Shown here: piece by piece, positions 8,015-17,298 of the stretch
Layout: each line of letters opens with the position of its first letter
How positions within the stretch are numbered: the stretch's first letter is position 1
Assembly: GCF_003688595.1 (NCBI RefSeq)
Contig: NZ_RCWT01000010.1
Coordinates: 1-64,000 of the forward strand
Direction of reading: 5' to 3'
DNA length: 64,000 bases
Origin: Sphingomonas sp. PP-F2F-G114-C0414
GTDB lineage: Bacteria > Pseudomonadota > Alphaproteobacteria > Sphingomonadales > Sphingomonadaceae
Position numbers and translations under genes: made by a program
The notes under the pieces: model-generated
Databases searched by the model: none
What the model was told of the DNA's origin: nothing
The model's input: the letters and a program-made list of their open reading frames with translations, nothing else

Positions 8015-9508
8015 ATGGCGCAAGACGCGCTTCAGCAGAACCCATCTCAGCCGCATGGCGAAGAGGTCGCGCTAGACGAATTTTCAGCGCTTCTGCAAAA
8101 GGAGTTCAAGCCGACCGATGCCGCGCGGCAGACGCGGATCGAGCAGGCGGTGCAGACGCTGGCGCAGCAGGCGCTGTCGAATGCGGCGATCATCGGCGGC
8201 GACGTGTTCGCCACGGTCGACGCGATGCGCGCGGCGATCGACGCCAAGCTCAGCGAACAGATCAACGCGATCATCCACAACCCAGAATTCCAGAAGCTGG
8301 AATCGGCGTGGCGCGGTCTTCACTATCTCGTCATGAACACGTCGACGGGCAAGGACATGAAGATACGTGTGATGAACATGTCGAAGGAGGAATGTCGCAA
8401 GATGTTCCGCCAGTTCCGCGATGCGGCGTGGGACCAGAGCCCGCTGTTCAAGAAGATCTACGAGTCCGAATTCGGCCAGCTCGGCGGCCAGCCCTACGGT
8501 GCGTTCGTGTGCGACTACACGTTCGATCATAGCGCGCCCGATCTCGAAGTGATGAAGGGGCTGGCGCGCATCGGCTCGGCGGCGCACTCGCCGTTCATTG
8601 CCGCGGCGGCGCCGTCGCTGCTCGGGATGGAGAGCTGGACCGAATTGTCCAATCCGCGCGATCTCGGCAAGCTGTTCGACGCGACCGACTATGCCGCATG
8701 GCGGACGTTCCGCGCGTCGGAGGACAGCCGCTACATGGCGCTGGCGATGCCACGTTTCCTTGGTCGGCCGCTGTACGGCGCGAAGACCGAACCGGTCGAC
8801 GAGTTCGATTTCGAGGAAAGCTCGACGGGGTCGCACGACAAGCATCTGTGGCTCAATGCGGCCTATGCGATGGGCACCCGGATCACCGAGGCGTTCAGCA
8901 CCTATGGCTGGTGCACGCGGATCCGCGGCGTCGAATCGGGTGGTACGGTGCAGGATCTGCCGACCGCGACCTTCCCAACCGACGATGGCGGCATCGACCT
9001 GAAGTGCCCGACCGAGATCGCGATCTCGGACCGGCGCGAGGCCGAGCTGTCGAGCGCCGGTCTGATGGCGTTGATCCACCGCAAGAACACCGACCAGGCG
9101 ACGTTCATCGGCGCGCAGACGCTGCACCGCCCGAAGAACTACGAACTGGCCGATGCGACCGCGAACGCCAATCTGTCGGCGCGACTGCCGTACATCTTCG
9201 CCAGCTGCCGCTTTGCGCATTATCTGAAGTGCATGGTGCGCGACTGGGTCGGCGGCACACGCGAGGCCGATCAGCTCAAGCGCGACCTGAACAACTGGGT
9301 CCTGCAATATGTCGACGGTTCGCCGTCGACGTCGAGCGAAGAGACGAAGGCGCGGCTGCCGCTCAAGAATGCCGCGATCGACGTGATCCCGGACGAAAGC
9401 AATCCGGGCTATTATCTTGGGAAGTTCATGTTCGTGCCGCATTATCAGCTGGAAGGCATGGACATCGCACTCAGCATGGTTTCCAGGCTTCCCAAGACTT
9501 CCGGCTGA
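8015..9508 (+). CDS. tssC: T6SS contractile sheath large subunit TssC (VipB/ImpC)
   Basis: A 497-residue TssC of normal length. Diagnostic segments are FQKLESAWRGLHYLV, FGQLGGQPYGAFVCDYTF, FLGRPLYGAKT, and near the C-terminus PLKNAAIDVIPDESNPGYYL followed by FVPHYQLEGMDIALSMVSRLP. It is the main sheath protein recognised and disassembled by ClpV, encoded at 14333. It lies between tssB and hcp; a terminator-like hairpin (9519-9552) separates it from hcp. Confidence 0.98.
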   Translation: MAQDALQQNPSQPHGEEVALDEFSALLQKEFKPTDAARQTRIEQAVQTLAQQALSNAAIIGGDVFATVDAMRAAIDAKLSEQINAIIHNPEFQKLESAWRGLHYLVMNTSTGKDMKIRVMNMSKEECRKMFRQFRDAAWDQSPLFKKIYESEFGQLGGQPYGAFVCDYTFDHSAPDLEVMKGLARIGSAAHSPFIAAAAPSLLGMESWTELSNPRDLGKLFDATDYAAWRTFRASEDSRYMALAMPRFLGRPLYGAKTEPVDEFDFEESSTGSHDKHLWLNAAYAMGTRITEAFSTYGWCTRIRGVESGGTVQDLPTATFPTDDGGIDLKCPTEIAISDRREAELSSAGLMALIHRKNTDQATFIGAQTLHRPKNYELADATANANLSARLPYIFASCRFAHYLKCMVRDWVGGTREADQLKRDLNNWVLQYVDGSPSTSSEETKARLPLKNAAIDVIPDESNPGYYLGKFMFVPHYQLEGMDIALSMVSRLPKTSG

Positions 9509-9518
9509 GCCAAATCCT

Positions 9519-9552
9519 GCCATCGTAACGTCTCGTGACGATGGCTGTTTTC
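9519..9552 (+). terminator. terminator-like hairpin between tssC and hcp
   Basis: An inverted repeat of 12 bases (left 9519-9530, GCCATCGTAACG; right 9534-9545, CGTGACGATGGC) pairs at 11 of 12 positions around a 3-base loop, followed by TGTTTTC. It looks like a Rho-independent terminator or a processing/stability stem. It sits 27 bases before the hcp start, so it could uncouple the level of Hcp from that of the sheath genes. Confidence 0.6.
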
Positions 9553-9571
9553 ATGATGTGGGAGAAGTATC

Positions 9572-10066
9572 ATGGCAGTAGATCTGTTCTTGAAGATTGA
9601 CGGCGTTAACGGCGAATCGCGCAAGAAGAACCACCAGGACGAGATCGATATCATCTCGTTCGACTTCGGTGCGGTCCAGCAGGGCTCGTTCCACACCGGC
9701 GGTGCCGGCGGTGGCTCGGGCAAGGCCGAGATCTCCGACATCCGCATCCAGAAGCAGGTCGACAAGTCGTCGCCGATGCTCTTCAAGGCGTGCGCGTCGG
9801 GCAAGCACATCAAGGAAGCTGTCATCTATTCGCAGAAGGCGGGCGATGGCTCCAATCCGCTGACCTATTACAAGATCAAGCTCGAAGACATCATCGTCTC
9901 CGACATCCACAATTCGGGTTCGTCGGGTGGCGATTCGATCATGGAATCGGTGACGTTCAACTGTGCGAAGGTCACGTTCGACTACCAGGCGCAGAACGCG
10001 CAGGGCGGCAAGGACGGCGGCGTCGTCACCGCGTATTACGACATCCGGCAGAACGAAGCCGGTTGA
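9572..10066 (+). CDS. hcp: T6SS inner tube protein Hcp (TssD)
   Basis: A 164-residue Hcp1-family protein, the hexameric ring that stacks into the secreted tube and can chaperone small effectors. It has the expected start (AVDLFLKIDGVNGES), an ISFDFGAVQQGS strand region, and a late ESVTFNCAKVTFDYQAQ segment. No C-terminal toxin extension is present. A strong ribosome site (GGGAGAAG) precedes the ATG. The next gene, tagJ, follows directly. The hairpin in front of hcp suggests separately tuned expression. Confidence 0.98.
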   Translation: MAVDLFLKIDGVNGESRKKNHQDEIDIISFDFGAVQQGSFHTGGAGGGSGKAEISDIRIQKQVDKSSPMLFKACASGKHIKEAVIYSQKAGDGSNPLTYYKIKLEDIIVSDIHNSGSSGGDSIMESVTFNCAKVTFDYQAQNAQGGKDGGVVTAYYDIRQNEAG

Positions 10067-10089
10067 TCTTGAAGACCGAGGGGAAGTCC

Positions 10090-10887
10090 GTGGAGCGGAT
10101 GATGCGCGATGCGGACCAACTCGTGAAATCGGGCGATCTCGACGGTGCGCGACGCGCACTCGTCGAGACCGTTCGGTCGTCCCCCGGCGATGCGTCGGCG
10201 CGGATGTTCCTGTTCCAGGTGCTTGCGCTGGCCGGCGAATGGGACAAGGCGAGAATTCAACTCGATGCGCTGGCCAAAATCTCGCCCGAGGCGCAGATGC
10301 TGTCCGTCGTGTACGGGCAGGCGATCGCCGCCGAGCGCGAGCGGGCCGACGTGATCGCGGGGCGAACGCTGGCCGCCCAGCACGTCGCGTCCGACTGGAT
10401 GCAGGGCGTGATCGAGGCACTTCAGCATTTTGGCCAGGGTCGCGTCGCCGAGGGCGAAGCGGCGCGGGATGTCGCTTTCGATGCAGCACCGGACACCGCC
10501 GGAACTCTCGACGGGGCGGCGTTCGACTGGATTGCGGATGCCGATGGTCGGTTCGGGCCGTGCTTCGAGGCCATCATCGGCGGGCGATACGGATTGCAGG
10601 CGTTCGACCAGATCGAGCGGATCGTGAGCGAGGGACCACTCGATCTTCGCGACGTCATTTGGTATCCGGTTCAGATTACGTTTCGTACCGGGCAGTCGGT
10701 CGCGGCGCTTTTGCCGGCGCGCTATCCAGGCACCGAGACCGAAGGCGATTCCGCCGAACGGCTTGGGCGGTCGACGAGTTGGCGGGACGGCGCGGCGGGA
10801 TCGGTCGGATCGGGGCAGCATCTCTGGTCGCTGTCGAACGGCGCCGAGCACGGCCTGTTGTCGCTGCGCGCGCTCGTCTTCGCCTGA
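10090..10887 (+). CDS. tagJ: T6SS accessory protein TagJ (ImpE family)
   Basis: About 265 residues. The N-terminal helical repeats are TPR-like (ADQLVKSGDLDGARRALVETVRSSPGDASARMFLFQVLALAGEWDKA), followed by the ImpE-specific part with DGAAFDWIADADGRFGP and IWYPVQITFRTGQSVAALLPARYPG. TagJ proteins bind the sheath subunit TssB and modulate ClpV-driven recycling. The start is uncertain: GTG at 10090 has the best ribosome site (GAGGGGAAG), while an ATG at 10099 or a TTG overlapping the hcp stop at 10063 are alternatives. tssE begins six bases after the stop. Confidence 0.92.
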   Translation: MERMMRDADQLVKSGDLDGARRALVETVRSSPGDASARMFLFQVLALAGEWDKARIQLDALAKISPEAQMLSVVYGQAIAAERERADVIAGRTLAAQHVASDWMQGVIEALQHFGQGRVAEGEAARDVAFDAAPDTAGTLDGAAFDWIADADGRFGPCFEAIIGGRYGLQAFDQIERIVSEGPLDLRDVIWYPVQITFRTGQSVAALLPARYPGTETEGDSAERLGRSTSWRDGAAGSVGSGQHLWSLSNGAEHGLLSLRALVFA

Positions 10888-10893
10888 TCCGTC

Positions 10894-11427
10894 ATGGCCG
10901 TAACGCAGCGCCTGACGCCGACCCTGTTCGACAAGCTGGTCGCGGACATCGAGATTTCGGGGATGCGCGACATGAGCGACGACGCGCCCGATATCGCGCG
11001 GGAGAAATTCCGGCATTATTCGGTGCCCAAACTCGAACGCTTCAACGAAACCGCGCTGCGTGCGACCATCCGTCGCGATCTCGCCTGGTTGTTGAACACG
11101 ACGAACCTGGAGTCGCTTGTCGACCTTGAGGCGTATCCGCACGTGCGCGCCTCGGTGTTGAATTACGGGCTGACCGATCTGGCCGGGCGCACGCTCAACC
11201 GGCGCGCGGTGCTGGCACGGGCGCGCGAGACGCGGAAGGCGATCCGCGTGTTCGAGCCGCGCATCCGGCACGACAGCCTCACGGTCGAGCCGGTCGAGGA
11301 TCCCGATCAGCCGCATTCGCTGACGTTCGTGATCCAGGGCGACATCACGTCCGCAGCGCAGCTGATGCCGGTCAAGTTCCGCACCGAGGTCGAGGCGGAG
11401 ACGACGGCGGTGAACGTCCGTGAATAG
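10894..11427 (+). CDS. tssE: T6SS baseplate protein TssE (gp25-like)
   Basis: A 177-residue baseplate component homologous to phage T4 gp25. The start TQRLTPTLFDKL and the central ATIRRDLAWLLNTTNLESLV, followed by VRASVLNYGLTDLAGR, match the TssE family. The C-terminal strands (DSLTVEPVEDPDQPHSLTFVIQGDI) correspond to the gp25 fold that templates sheath assembly. It sits in the standard tssE-tssF-tssG order, with tssF beginning 18 bases downstream. Confidence 0.96.
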   Translation: MAVTQRLTPTLFDKLVADIEISGMRDMSDDAPDIAREKFRHYSVPKLERFNETALRATIRRDLAWLLNTTNLESLVDLEAYPHVRASVLNYGLTDLAGRTLNRRAVLARARETRKAIRVFEPRIRHDSLTVEPVEDPDQPHSLTFVIQGDITSAAQLMPVKFRTEVEAETTAVNVRE

Positions 11428-11445
11428 TCTTCGGGGGCGGCGCGG

Positions 11446-13323
11446 ATGAGCGGCGGGATCGATCCGCGGCTGCTGCGATTCTACAACGACGAACTCGCCT
11501 ATCTGCGCGAGGAGGCGGTGGCGTTCGGGCAGGAGCATGAGGCGGTCGCCGGGCGTCTCGGGCTGAAGACGCCGACCGATCCTGATCCATACGTCGAGCG
11601 GTTGCTGGAGGGCGTCGCGTTTCTCGGCGCGCGCGTCCAGCTGAAGCTGGCGGATCAGTATCCCGAATTCACCCAGCATCTGCTCCACGCAATCCAGCCG
11701 CATTATCTCGCGCCGATGCCGTCGATCTGCATCGCCGGGTTCGAACCGCGCGATGGCGATCCGATCCTGCTCGACGGCTACAAGGTGCCGCGCGGGACCG
11801 AGATGACCGCGACCGCGGCGGATCATGCGAACGCGCCGGTGCAGTTCCGCACCGGGCACGACGTGACGCTGTGGCCGTTGAAGATCACGCAGGTCGAATA
11901 TCTGTCGAGCCGCGCCGCGGTGGCGCCGTTCGTGTCGGCGACCGGCGTGCGCGCCGAGGCCGGCTTGCGGCTGCGGTTCGAGTCGACCGGCGGCTTCGAC
12001 CTGCCGACCGTGCTGCCCGCGTCGCTGCCGATCTATCTCGCCGGATCGGAAGCGGTGCCCGCCGAACTGTACCGCCAGATCATCGGCGAGACCCTGGCGG
12101 TGATCGGCCGGTCGGCGGACGCGGCGGCGGGGCCCGAGGGCTGGCTGCGGTTGCCGCAACCCGAGCAGGTCGGGTTCGGCGACAGCGAGTCACTGTTGCC
12201 GTCGGAGCAGCGGTCGTTCCGCGGCTACCGGTTGCTCGCCGAGTATTTCGCGTGTCCCGAGCGCTTTCTGTTCGTCGACCTGAAGGACCTGGCGCGGGCG
12301 TTCAAACAGTCGCCGCGCGCGTGTGACATCGTGATCCTGTTCGGGCGGTCTTCTCCGGTGCTGAACAACGCGCTCGAACCCGCCAACTTCAAGCTGTTCG
12401 CGACGCCGGCGATCAACCTGTTCGAGAAGCAGCTCGGCCGCGTCCAGGTGTCGCGGTTCGACCATGAGCATCACGTCGTTCCGGACCGGACGCGGCCGCT
12501 CGATTTCGAGGTGTTCCGGATCCTCGACGTGAAGGCCTATGCCCGCGACAAGGTGGATTCGCGCACCGTCGCGCCGCTCTATGCGTTCGGCGCGCTGCTC
12601 TACGACTGGCAGGAGGCGTTGTTCTACGCGACGCAGCTGCGCCCGCGCCGGCTGTCGACACGCGAGCAGCGGTTGCGGCGACGGCATGAATATACCGGCA
12701 CCGAAACCTGGGTCAGCCTGACCGCGCCGGGCGATGCGACCCGGCTCGACGAGGTGCATGAACTGGGCGTCCGCGCACTGGTCACCAACCGCGAGCTGCC
12801 CGAACTGCTGACGTTCCGCGGTGATTCGAACTTCGTCGTATCGGGCGTCCCGGCGCGTGCGGTCACGGTGTTGCGCGCGCCGACCCGGCCGCGGCCACCG
12901 CTTGGGCTGGGCGATGCGGCGTGGCGCGTGATCGGGCATCTGACCCCCAATTACATGACGCTCGCGCCCGAGGATGGTGACGATCCGCACGTGCTGCGCG
13001 ATCACCTCGCGCTGTACGGTTGGCAGGACGATGCGGGTCTGCGGCGGCAGATCGACGGCGTGCTGGGGATTCATTCGACCAAGGTGGCGCGGCGCGTGCC
13101 CGGGCTCGACCGGATGGCGATCGCGCGTGGCCACCGCATCACGATCAGGCTCGACGATGCGGCGTTCGACAAGGGCCGGATGTTCCTGTTCGGTGCGGTG
13201 CTCGAACGCTTCCTGGCTGAATTTGCGAGCATCAATGCGTTTACCGAGACTCATTTCACCAGTGCCACCGAGGGGGAGTTCGCCAAATGGCCGCCGAGGA
13301 TAGGCCGCCAACACACCATCTGA
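11446..13323 (+). CDS. tssF: T6SS baseplate wedge protein TssF (ImpG/VasA)
   Basis: A 625-residue TssF of normal length. The N-terminus is diagnostic (DPRLLRFYNDELAYLREEAVAFGQEH, then RLGLKTPTDPDPYVERLLEGVAFLGARVQLKLADQYPEFTQHLLHAIQPHYLAPMPS; each is a hallmark of the family). The C-terminal part contains the barrel domain ending in GRMFLFGAVLERFLAEFASINAFTE. It forms the baseplate wedge with TssG, TssE and TssK. Its last 37 bases overlap the start of tssG, which implies coupled translation of these two partners. Confidence 0.97.
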   Translation: MSGGIDPRLLRFYNDELAYLREEAVAFGQEHEAVAGRLGLKTPTDPDPYVERLLEGVAFLGARVQLKLADQYPEFTQHLLHAIQPHYLAPMPSICIAGFEPRDGDPILLDGYKVPRGTEMTATAADHANAPVQFRTGHDVTLWPLKITQVEYLSSRAAVAPFVSATGVRAEAGLRLRFESTGGFDLPTVLPASLPIYLAGSEAVPAELYRQIIGETLAVIGRSADAAAGPEGWLRLPQPEQVGFGDSESLLPSEQRSFRGYRLLAEYFACPERFLFVDLKDLARAFKQSPRACDIVILFGRSSPVLNNALEPANFKLFATPAINLFEKQLGRVQVSRFDHEHHVVPDRTRPLDFEVFRILDVKAYARDKVDSRTVAPLYAFGALLYDWQEALFYATQLRPRRLSTREQRLRRRHEYTGTETWVSLTAPGDATRLDEVHELGVRALVTNRELPELLTFRGDSNFVVSGVPARAVTVLRAPTRPRPPLGLGDAAWRVIGHLTPNYMTLAPEDGDDPHVLRDHLALYGWQDDAGLRRQIDGVLGIHSTKVARRVPGLDRMAIARGHRITIRLDDAAFDKGRMFLFGAVLERFLAEFASINAFTETHFTSATEGEFAKWPPRIGRQHTI

Positions 13324-14333
13324 GTTTCCTTCGGGACGCAGCAGCCGATGCACGCCGGTTCGGGTTGTTCCCGATCGCGCGTGGGGCGGAGGCGCGCGCG
13401 CCGCATCTGCCGCGGATCGGCCACGCACGCCGTCCGTCGCAGAGCATCGCCGACCTGGCGCAGGTGCCGACGCTGGCGTTTCCCGATGCGACACTGGATT
13501 CGGTCGAGGTCACCGGGGATCGTGCGCGCGTGTCCGGATTCTGGCTCGGGTTGACCGGGCCGATGGGGCCGCTGCCCGCGCATCTGACCGAATTCGCAGT
13601 GTTCGAAAGCCGCTATGCCAAGACGCGGCCGTTCGGGCGCTGGCTCGACCTGCTCGCCAACCGCATGTTGCAGCTGTTCTACCGGGTATGGGCGGATTCG
13701 CAGCCAGCGGCGCAGGCGGATCGGCCGCTCGACGACCGGTTCGCGCGCTATCTCGCGCAACTGACCGGGACGGGCGAAGGCGTGGCGGAGGATGCCGCGT
13801 TCCCGGCGCGCGCGCGGCTGCATTATGCGGGGCTGTTCGCGTCGCGGCGCAGTGCGGTCGGGATCGAGGATGCGCTCAGCCATCTGTTGCGCCAGCGCGT
13901 CAACGTTCTCGAATATCAGCCGCGTTGGCGCGACGTCGAGCGTGACGACCAGAGCCGGCTGGGGCGCGGCTTCAGCGGGCTCGGCACCGACATGATGATC
14001 GGTCAGCGGGTGCGGGTGGCGTCGGATGCGTTCCGCGTCGTGGTGCGCGCCAATTCTCTGCACGAATTCGAGGCGTTGCTGCCAGGCGGCGATCGGTTCC
14101 GGATCGCTTCCGAGGCACTCGATGCGTTCGCGCCGAGCCATCTGGAATGGGATATCATGATCGAGATGGAGGAGCGCCACGCACGGCCCGCCCGTCTCGA
14201 CGGACGCGCGCGGCTCGGCTGGACCGGGTGGCTGGCACCGGGGCAGGGCGACCGGGTCCGTGCCGACGCCCGGCTCACGCGCCGCGCCGCATCACGCAGA
14301 CAGACTGCTCAATCGACTACGGGGGATATGTAA
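13287..14333 (+). CDS. tssG: T6SS baseplate wedge protein TssG (ImpH/VasB)
   Basis: A 348-residue TssG. Family features are the opening (HHLSFLRDAAADARRFGLFPIARGAEA), the FWLGLTGPMGPLPAHLTEF segment, and RNRMLQLFYRVWADSQPAAQ-like helix near residue 130. It binds TssF, TssE and TssK in the wedge. The ATG at 13287 lies inside tssF with a GGGGAG ribosome site just upstream. Its stop overlaps the next start (TAATG, 14331-14335), so tssF, tssG and tssH form one coupled block. Confidence 0.95.
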   Translation: MAAEDRPPTHHLSFLRDAAADARRFGLFPIARGAEARAPHLPRIGHARRPSQSIADLAQVPTLAFPDATLDSVEVTGDRARVSGFWLGLTGPMGPLPAHLTEFAVFESRYAKTRPFGRWLDLLANRMLQLFYRVWADSQPAAQADRPLDDRFARYLAQLTGTGEGVAEDAAFPARARLHYAGLFASRRSAVGIEDALSHLLRQRVNVLEYQPRWRDVERDDQSRLGRGFSGLGTDMMIGQRVRVASDAFRVVVRANSLHEFEALLPGGDRFRIASEALDAFAPSHLEWDIMIEMEERHARPARLDGRARLGWTGWLAPGQGDRVRADARLTRRAASRRQTAQSTTGDM

Positions 14334-16990
14334 TGACCGAGATCAGCCGCACCGCGTTGTTCGGCCGCCTCGATACCGCCACGCGGAAGGCGATCGAAAC
14401 CGCGACCAGCTTCTGTAAGATGCGCGGCAATCCGTATGTCGAGCTGGTTCACTGGGTGCACGTCCTGCTCCAGGATCCACGCAACGACGTGGCCGCGATC
14501 CGCGCCGCGTTCGCGATCGACGATGCGCGGCTGGCCGCCGACGTGACCGCCGCGCTCGATTCGTTGCCGCGTGGCGCCACTGCGATCTCGGACTTCGCGC
14601 CGCAGATCGAGGAGGCGATCGAGCGTGGCTGGGTCTATGCCTCGTTGCAGTTCGGCGCCGGGCGCGTGCGGAGCGGGCATTTGCTGTACGCGATGGTCCG
14701 CACGCCGACGCTGCGCAACGCGCTGTTCGCGATCAGCGGCGAGTGGCGCAAGGTGCAGGCCGACCGGCTGGGCGAAGACTTCGCGACGATCGTCGGCGCC
14801 TCGGCGGAGACCGACGAAGCGCCGGTCGCTGCGGAGGCTGGCGACGGTTCTCCTCACGCGGGCGGCAAGGTCGGCGAAGCGCTGGCGGCGTATTCGATCG
14901 ACCTGACCGCGCGCGCGCGCGCCGGCGAGATCGATGCGATCGTCGGGCGCGATGCCGAAATCCGCCAGGTGGTCGACGTGCTGTTGCGGCGGCGGCAGAA
15001 CAACCCGATTCTGGTCGGCGAGGCAGGGGTCGGCAAGACCGCGGTGGTCGAGGGCTTTGCGCGGCGGATCGTCGACGGTGACGTGCCGCCGGCGTTGCAA
15101 GGCGTGACGCTGCGCTCGCTCGACATCGCATTGATGCAGGCGGGCGCGGGCGTGAAGGGCGAGTTCGAGAAACGCCTGCGCGCGGTGATCGACGAGGTCG
15201 AGACGTCCGAGACGCCGGTGATCCTGTTCATCGACGAGGCGCACAGCCTGATCGGGGCAGGCGGGCAGGCGGGGACGGGCGATGCCGCCAACCTGCTGAA
15301 ACCGGCACTGGCACGCGGGCGGCTGCGGACGATCGCGGCGACGACCTATGCCGAATATCGCCAGTATTTCGAGAAGGACCCGGCGCTGACCCGCCGCTTC
15401 CAGACGGTCGATGTCGGCGAGCCCGAGATCGATACCGCGATCGCGATGCTGCGCTCGGTCGCGCCGATGATGGAGGCGCATCACGAGGTCGTCGTGCTCG
15501 ACGAGGCGGTCGCGGCGGGGGTGACGCTGTCGCAGCGCTATGTGCCTGCGCGGCAACTGCCCGACAAGGCGGTGAGCCTGCTCGACACGGCGTGCGCGCG
15601 CGTGGCGGTGTCGCAGCACGCGACGCCGGCGCCGGTCGAGGATCGCAGGCGACGGCTCGAACTGCTCGAGGTCGAGCGTGGCGTCGTCGAGCGCGAGGCG
15701 ACGGGGCGGTACCGCGAGGATGATCGGCTGGGAGAACTCGACGAGGCGATCGTCGCGGCCCGCGCCGATGTCGAGGCGGTCGAGGCGAAATGGGCGGCGG
15801 AGAAGGATGCGCTCGACGCCGTGCGCGCAGCCCGCGATGCGCTGACCGAGGAGGCGTCCTCGGATCCGCTCGATGCGGCGCTGGCGGCGATGCGCGCGGT
15901 GCAGGGCGATGCGCCGATGGTGTTCGGCGTGGTCGATGGCGACGCGATCGCCGCGGTGGTGGGGGACTGGACCGGCATCCCGATCGGCCGGATGGTCAAG
16001 GACGAGATCGCCAGCGTGCTGACCATCGCCGACAAGCTGAAGGCGCGCGTGGTCGGTCAGGATCATGCGATGGATGCGATCGCCAAGCGCATCCAGACCA
16101 GCCGCGCCAAGCTCGACAATCCGTCGAAGCCGGTCGGCGTCTTCATGCTCTGCGGCCCGTCGGGGGTCGGCAAGACCGAGACCGCGCACGCGCTATCCGA
16201 ACTGCTGTTCTCCGGTGACGAATCGATGATCGTCATCAACATGAGCGAGTTCCAGGAGGCCCATACCGTCTCGACGCTGAAGGGCGCGCCGGCGGGGTAT
16301 GTCGGCTATGGTCAGGGCGGCGTGCTGACCGAGGCGGTGCGGCGCCGGCCCTATTCGGTCGTGCTGCTCGACGAGGTCGAGAAGGCGCATCCCGATGTCC
16401 ACGAGATGTTCTTCCAGGTGTTCGACAAGGGGTTCATGAACGACAGCGAGGGGCGGCATATCGATTTCCGCAACACGGTGATCCTGCTGACCTCGAACGT
16501 CGGCACCGACCTGATCATGAGCCTGACCGAGGACGAGGAGATGGCGCCCGAGGCTGACGGCCTCGCGACCGCGTTGCGGCCCGAACTGCTGAAGGTGTTT
16601 CCACCTGCGCTGCTCGGGCGATTGCTGGTGCTGCCCTATTATCCGCTGAGCCCGGCGATGCTGACGGGGATCGTCGGGTTGCAGCTCGACCGGATCGTCC
16701 GGCGGGTGCTCGACAATCACGACATCGCGCTCGACTATGACCAGGCTGTGGTCGAGCATATCGTCGCGCGCTGTACCGAAGTGGCGTCGGGCGGGCGGAT
16801 GATCGATGCGATCCTGACCAACACGATGCTGCCGGCGATGTCGGTGGCACTGCTCGAGCGGCAGATGCGCGGCGAGCGGGTGGCGGCGATCACGATGCGG
16901 GTCGAGGACGGCGACTTCGTCTACGACTTCCGCGCACGCGAGCCCGTGAAACGCGCGATCGCGGCCGAGCCGACGGTGGAGGCGGTATGA
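14333..16990 (+). CDS. clpV: T6SS sheath-recycling AAA+ ATPase ClpV (TssH)
   Basis: A Hsp100/ClpB-type unfoldase of 885 residues that disassembles contracted TssBC sheaths. The N-domain (1-150) is followed by NBD1 with Walker A GEAGVGKT (about 229) and Walker B ILFIDEAH (about 296), a coiled middle domain (about 430-550), and NBD2 with GPSGVGKT (about 607) and VVLLDEVE (about 676). The ATG at 14333 is preferred over longer in-frame options because it follows the tssG stop (TAATG) and yields the family N-terminus MTEISRTALFGRLD. The stop overlaps the next gene by ATGA at 16987. Confidence 0.97.
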   Translation: MTEISRTALFGRLDTATRKAIETATSFCKMRGNPYVELVHWVHVLLQDPRNDVAAIRAAFAIDDARLAADVTAALDSLPRGATAISDFAPQIEEAIERGWVYASLQFGAGRVRSGHLLYAMVRTPTLRNALFAISGEWRKVQADRLGEDFATIVGASAETDEAPVAAEAGDGSPHAGGKVGEALAAYSIDLTARARAGEIDAIVGRDAEIRQVVDVLLRRRQNNPILVGEAGVGKTAVVEGFARRIVDGDVPPALQGVTLRSLDIALMQAGAGVKGEFEKRLRAVIDEVETSETPVILFIDEAHSLIGAGGQAGTGDAANLLKPALARGRLRTIAATTYAEYRQYFEKDPALTRRFQTVDVGEPEIDTAIAMLRSVAPMMEAHHEVVVLDEAVAAGVTLSQRYVPARQLPDKAVSLLDTACARVAVSQHATPAPVEDRRRRLELLEVERGVVEREATGRYREDDRLGELDEAIVAARADVEAVEAKWAAEKDALDAVRAARDALTEEASSDPLDAALAAMRAVQGDAPMVFGVVDGDAIAAVVGDWTGIPIGRMVKDEIASVLTIADKLKARVVGQDHAMDAIAKRIQTSRAKLDNPSKPVGVFMLCGPSGVGKTETAHALSELLFSGDESMIVINMSEFQEAHTVSTLKGAPAGYVGYGQGGVLTEAVRRRPYSVVLLDEVEKAHPDVHEMFFQVFDKGFMNDSEGRHIDFRNTVILLTSNVGTDLIMSLTEDEEMAPEADGLATALRPELLKVFPPALLGRLLVLPYYPLSPAMLTGIVGLQLDRIVRRVLDNHDIALDYDQAVVEHIVARCTEVASGGRMIDAILTNTMLPAMSVALLERQMRGERVAAITMRVEDGDFVYDFRAREPVKRAIAAEPTVEAV

Positions 16991-17295
16991 TCCGGGCGCC
17001 GCTCCTGCCGGGAATCGTCGCTGCGGCGGTCTTCGCCACAGGGTGCAGCGCGCAGCCTCGCGCGGCGGCAGCGGGAATGCCTGCCGACGTTCGCGCATTC
17101 GTCGCCAAGCGGACGCAATGCGATCACTTCAGGGGCGAGGAGCCCTATGATGCAGCGCGTGCGGCGGACCTCGATCGGCGGATGCGCGCGACGTGCACGG
17201 GCACCGATGCGACGCTCGCGCGGCTGAAGCGCGCTCACCACCGCGACCGCGCGGCGATGCAGGCGCTCTCCGCCTATGACGCGCGGATCGAATAG
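16987..17295 (+). CDS. small predicted lipoprotein, possible immunity or accessory protein
   Basis: A 102-residue protein with a lipoprotein signal (lipobox FATGC, Cys near residue 20) and a short helical domain with CDHFRGEEPYDAARAADL and a second conserved Cys. Its ATG overlaps the clpV stop, and it ends three bases before a putative wall-active peptidase gene. Similar Cys-containing small proteins are common in sphingomonads and, to my knowledge, uncharacterised. The placement suggests a periplasmic immunity protein for the following enzyme, but a general housekeeping role cannot be excluded. It does not resemble TssJ. Confidence 0.7.
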   Translation: MIRAPLLPGIVAAAVFATGCSAQPRAAAAGMPADVRAFVAKRTQCDHFRGEEPYDAARAADLDRRMRATCTGTDATLARLKRAHHRDRAAMQALSAYDARIE

Positions 17296-17298
17296 ACC

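Noticed and set aside
10036..12159. A 707-codon antisense frame across tagJ, tssE and tssF
   Set aside because: It is a shadow: low-complexity Arg/Gln/Asp composition and no motif, opposite three well-recognised T6SS genes.
16987..17295. Small lipoprotein considered as TssJ
   Set aside because: It is mainly helical and Cys-containing, while TssJ is a transthyretin-like beta-sandwich; no TssJ motif is seen.
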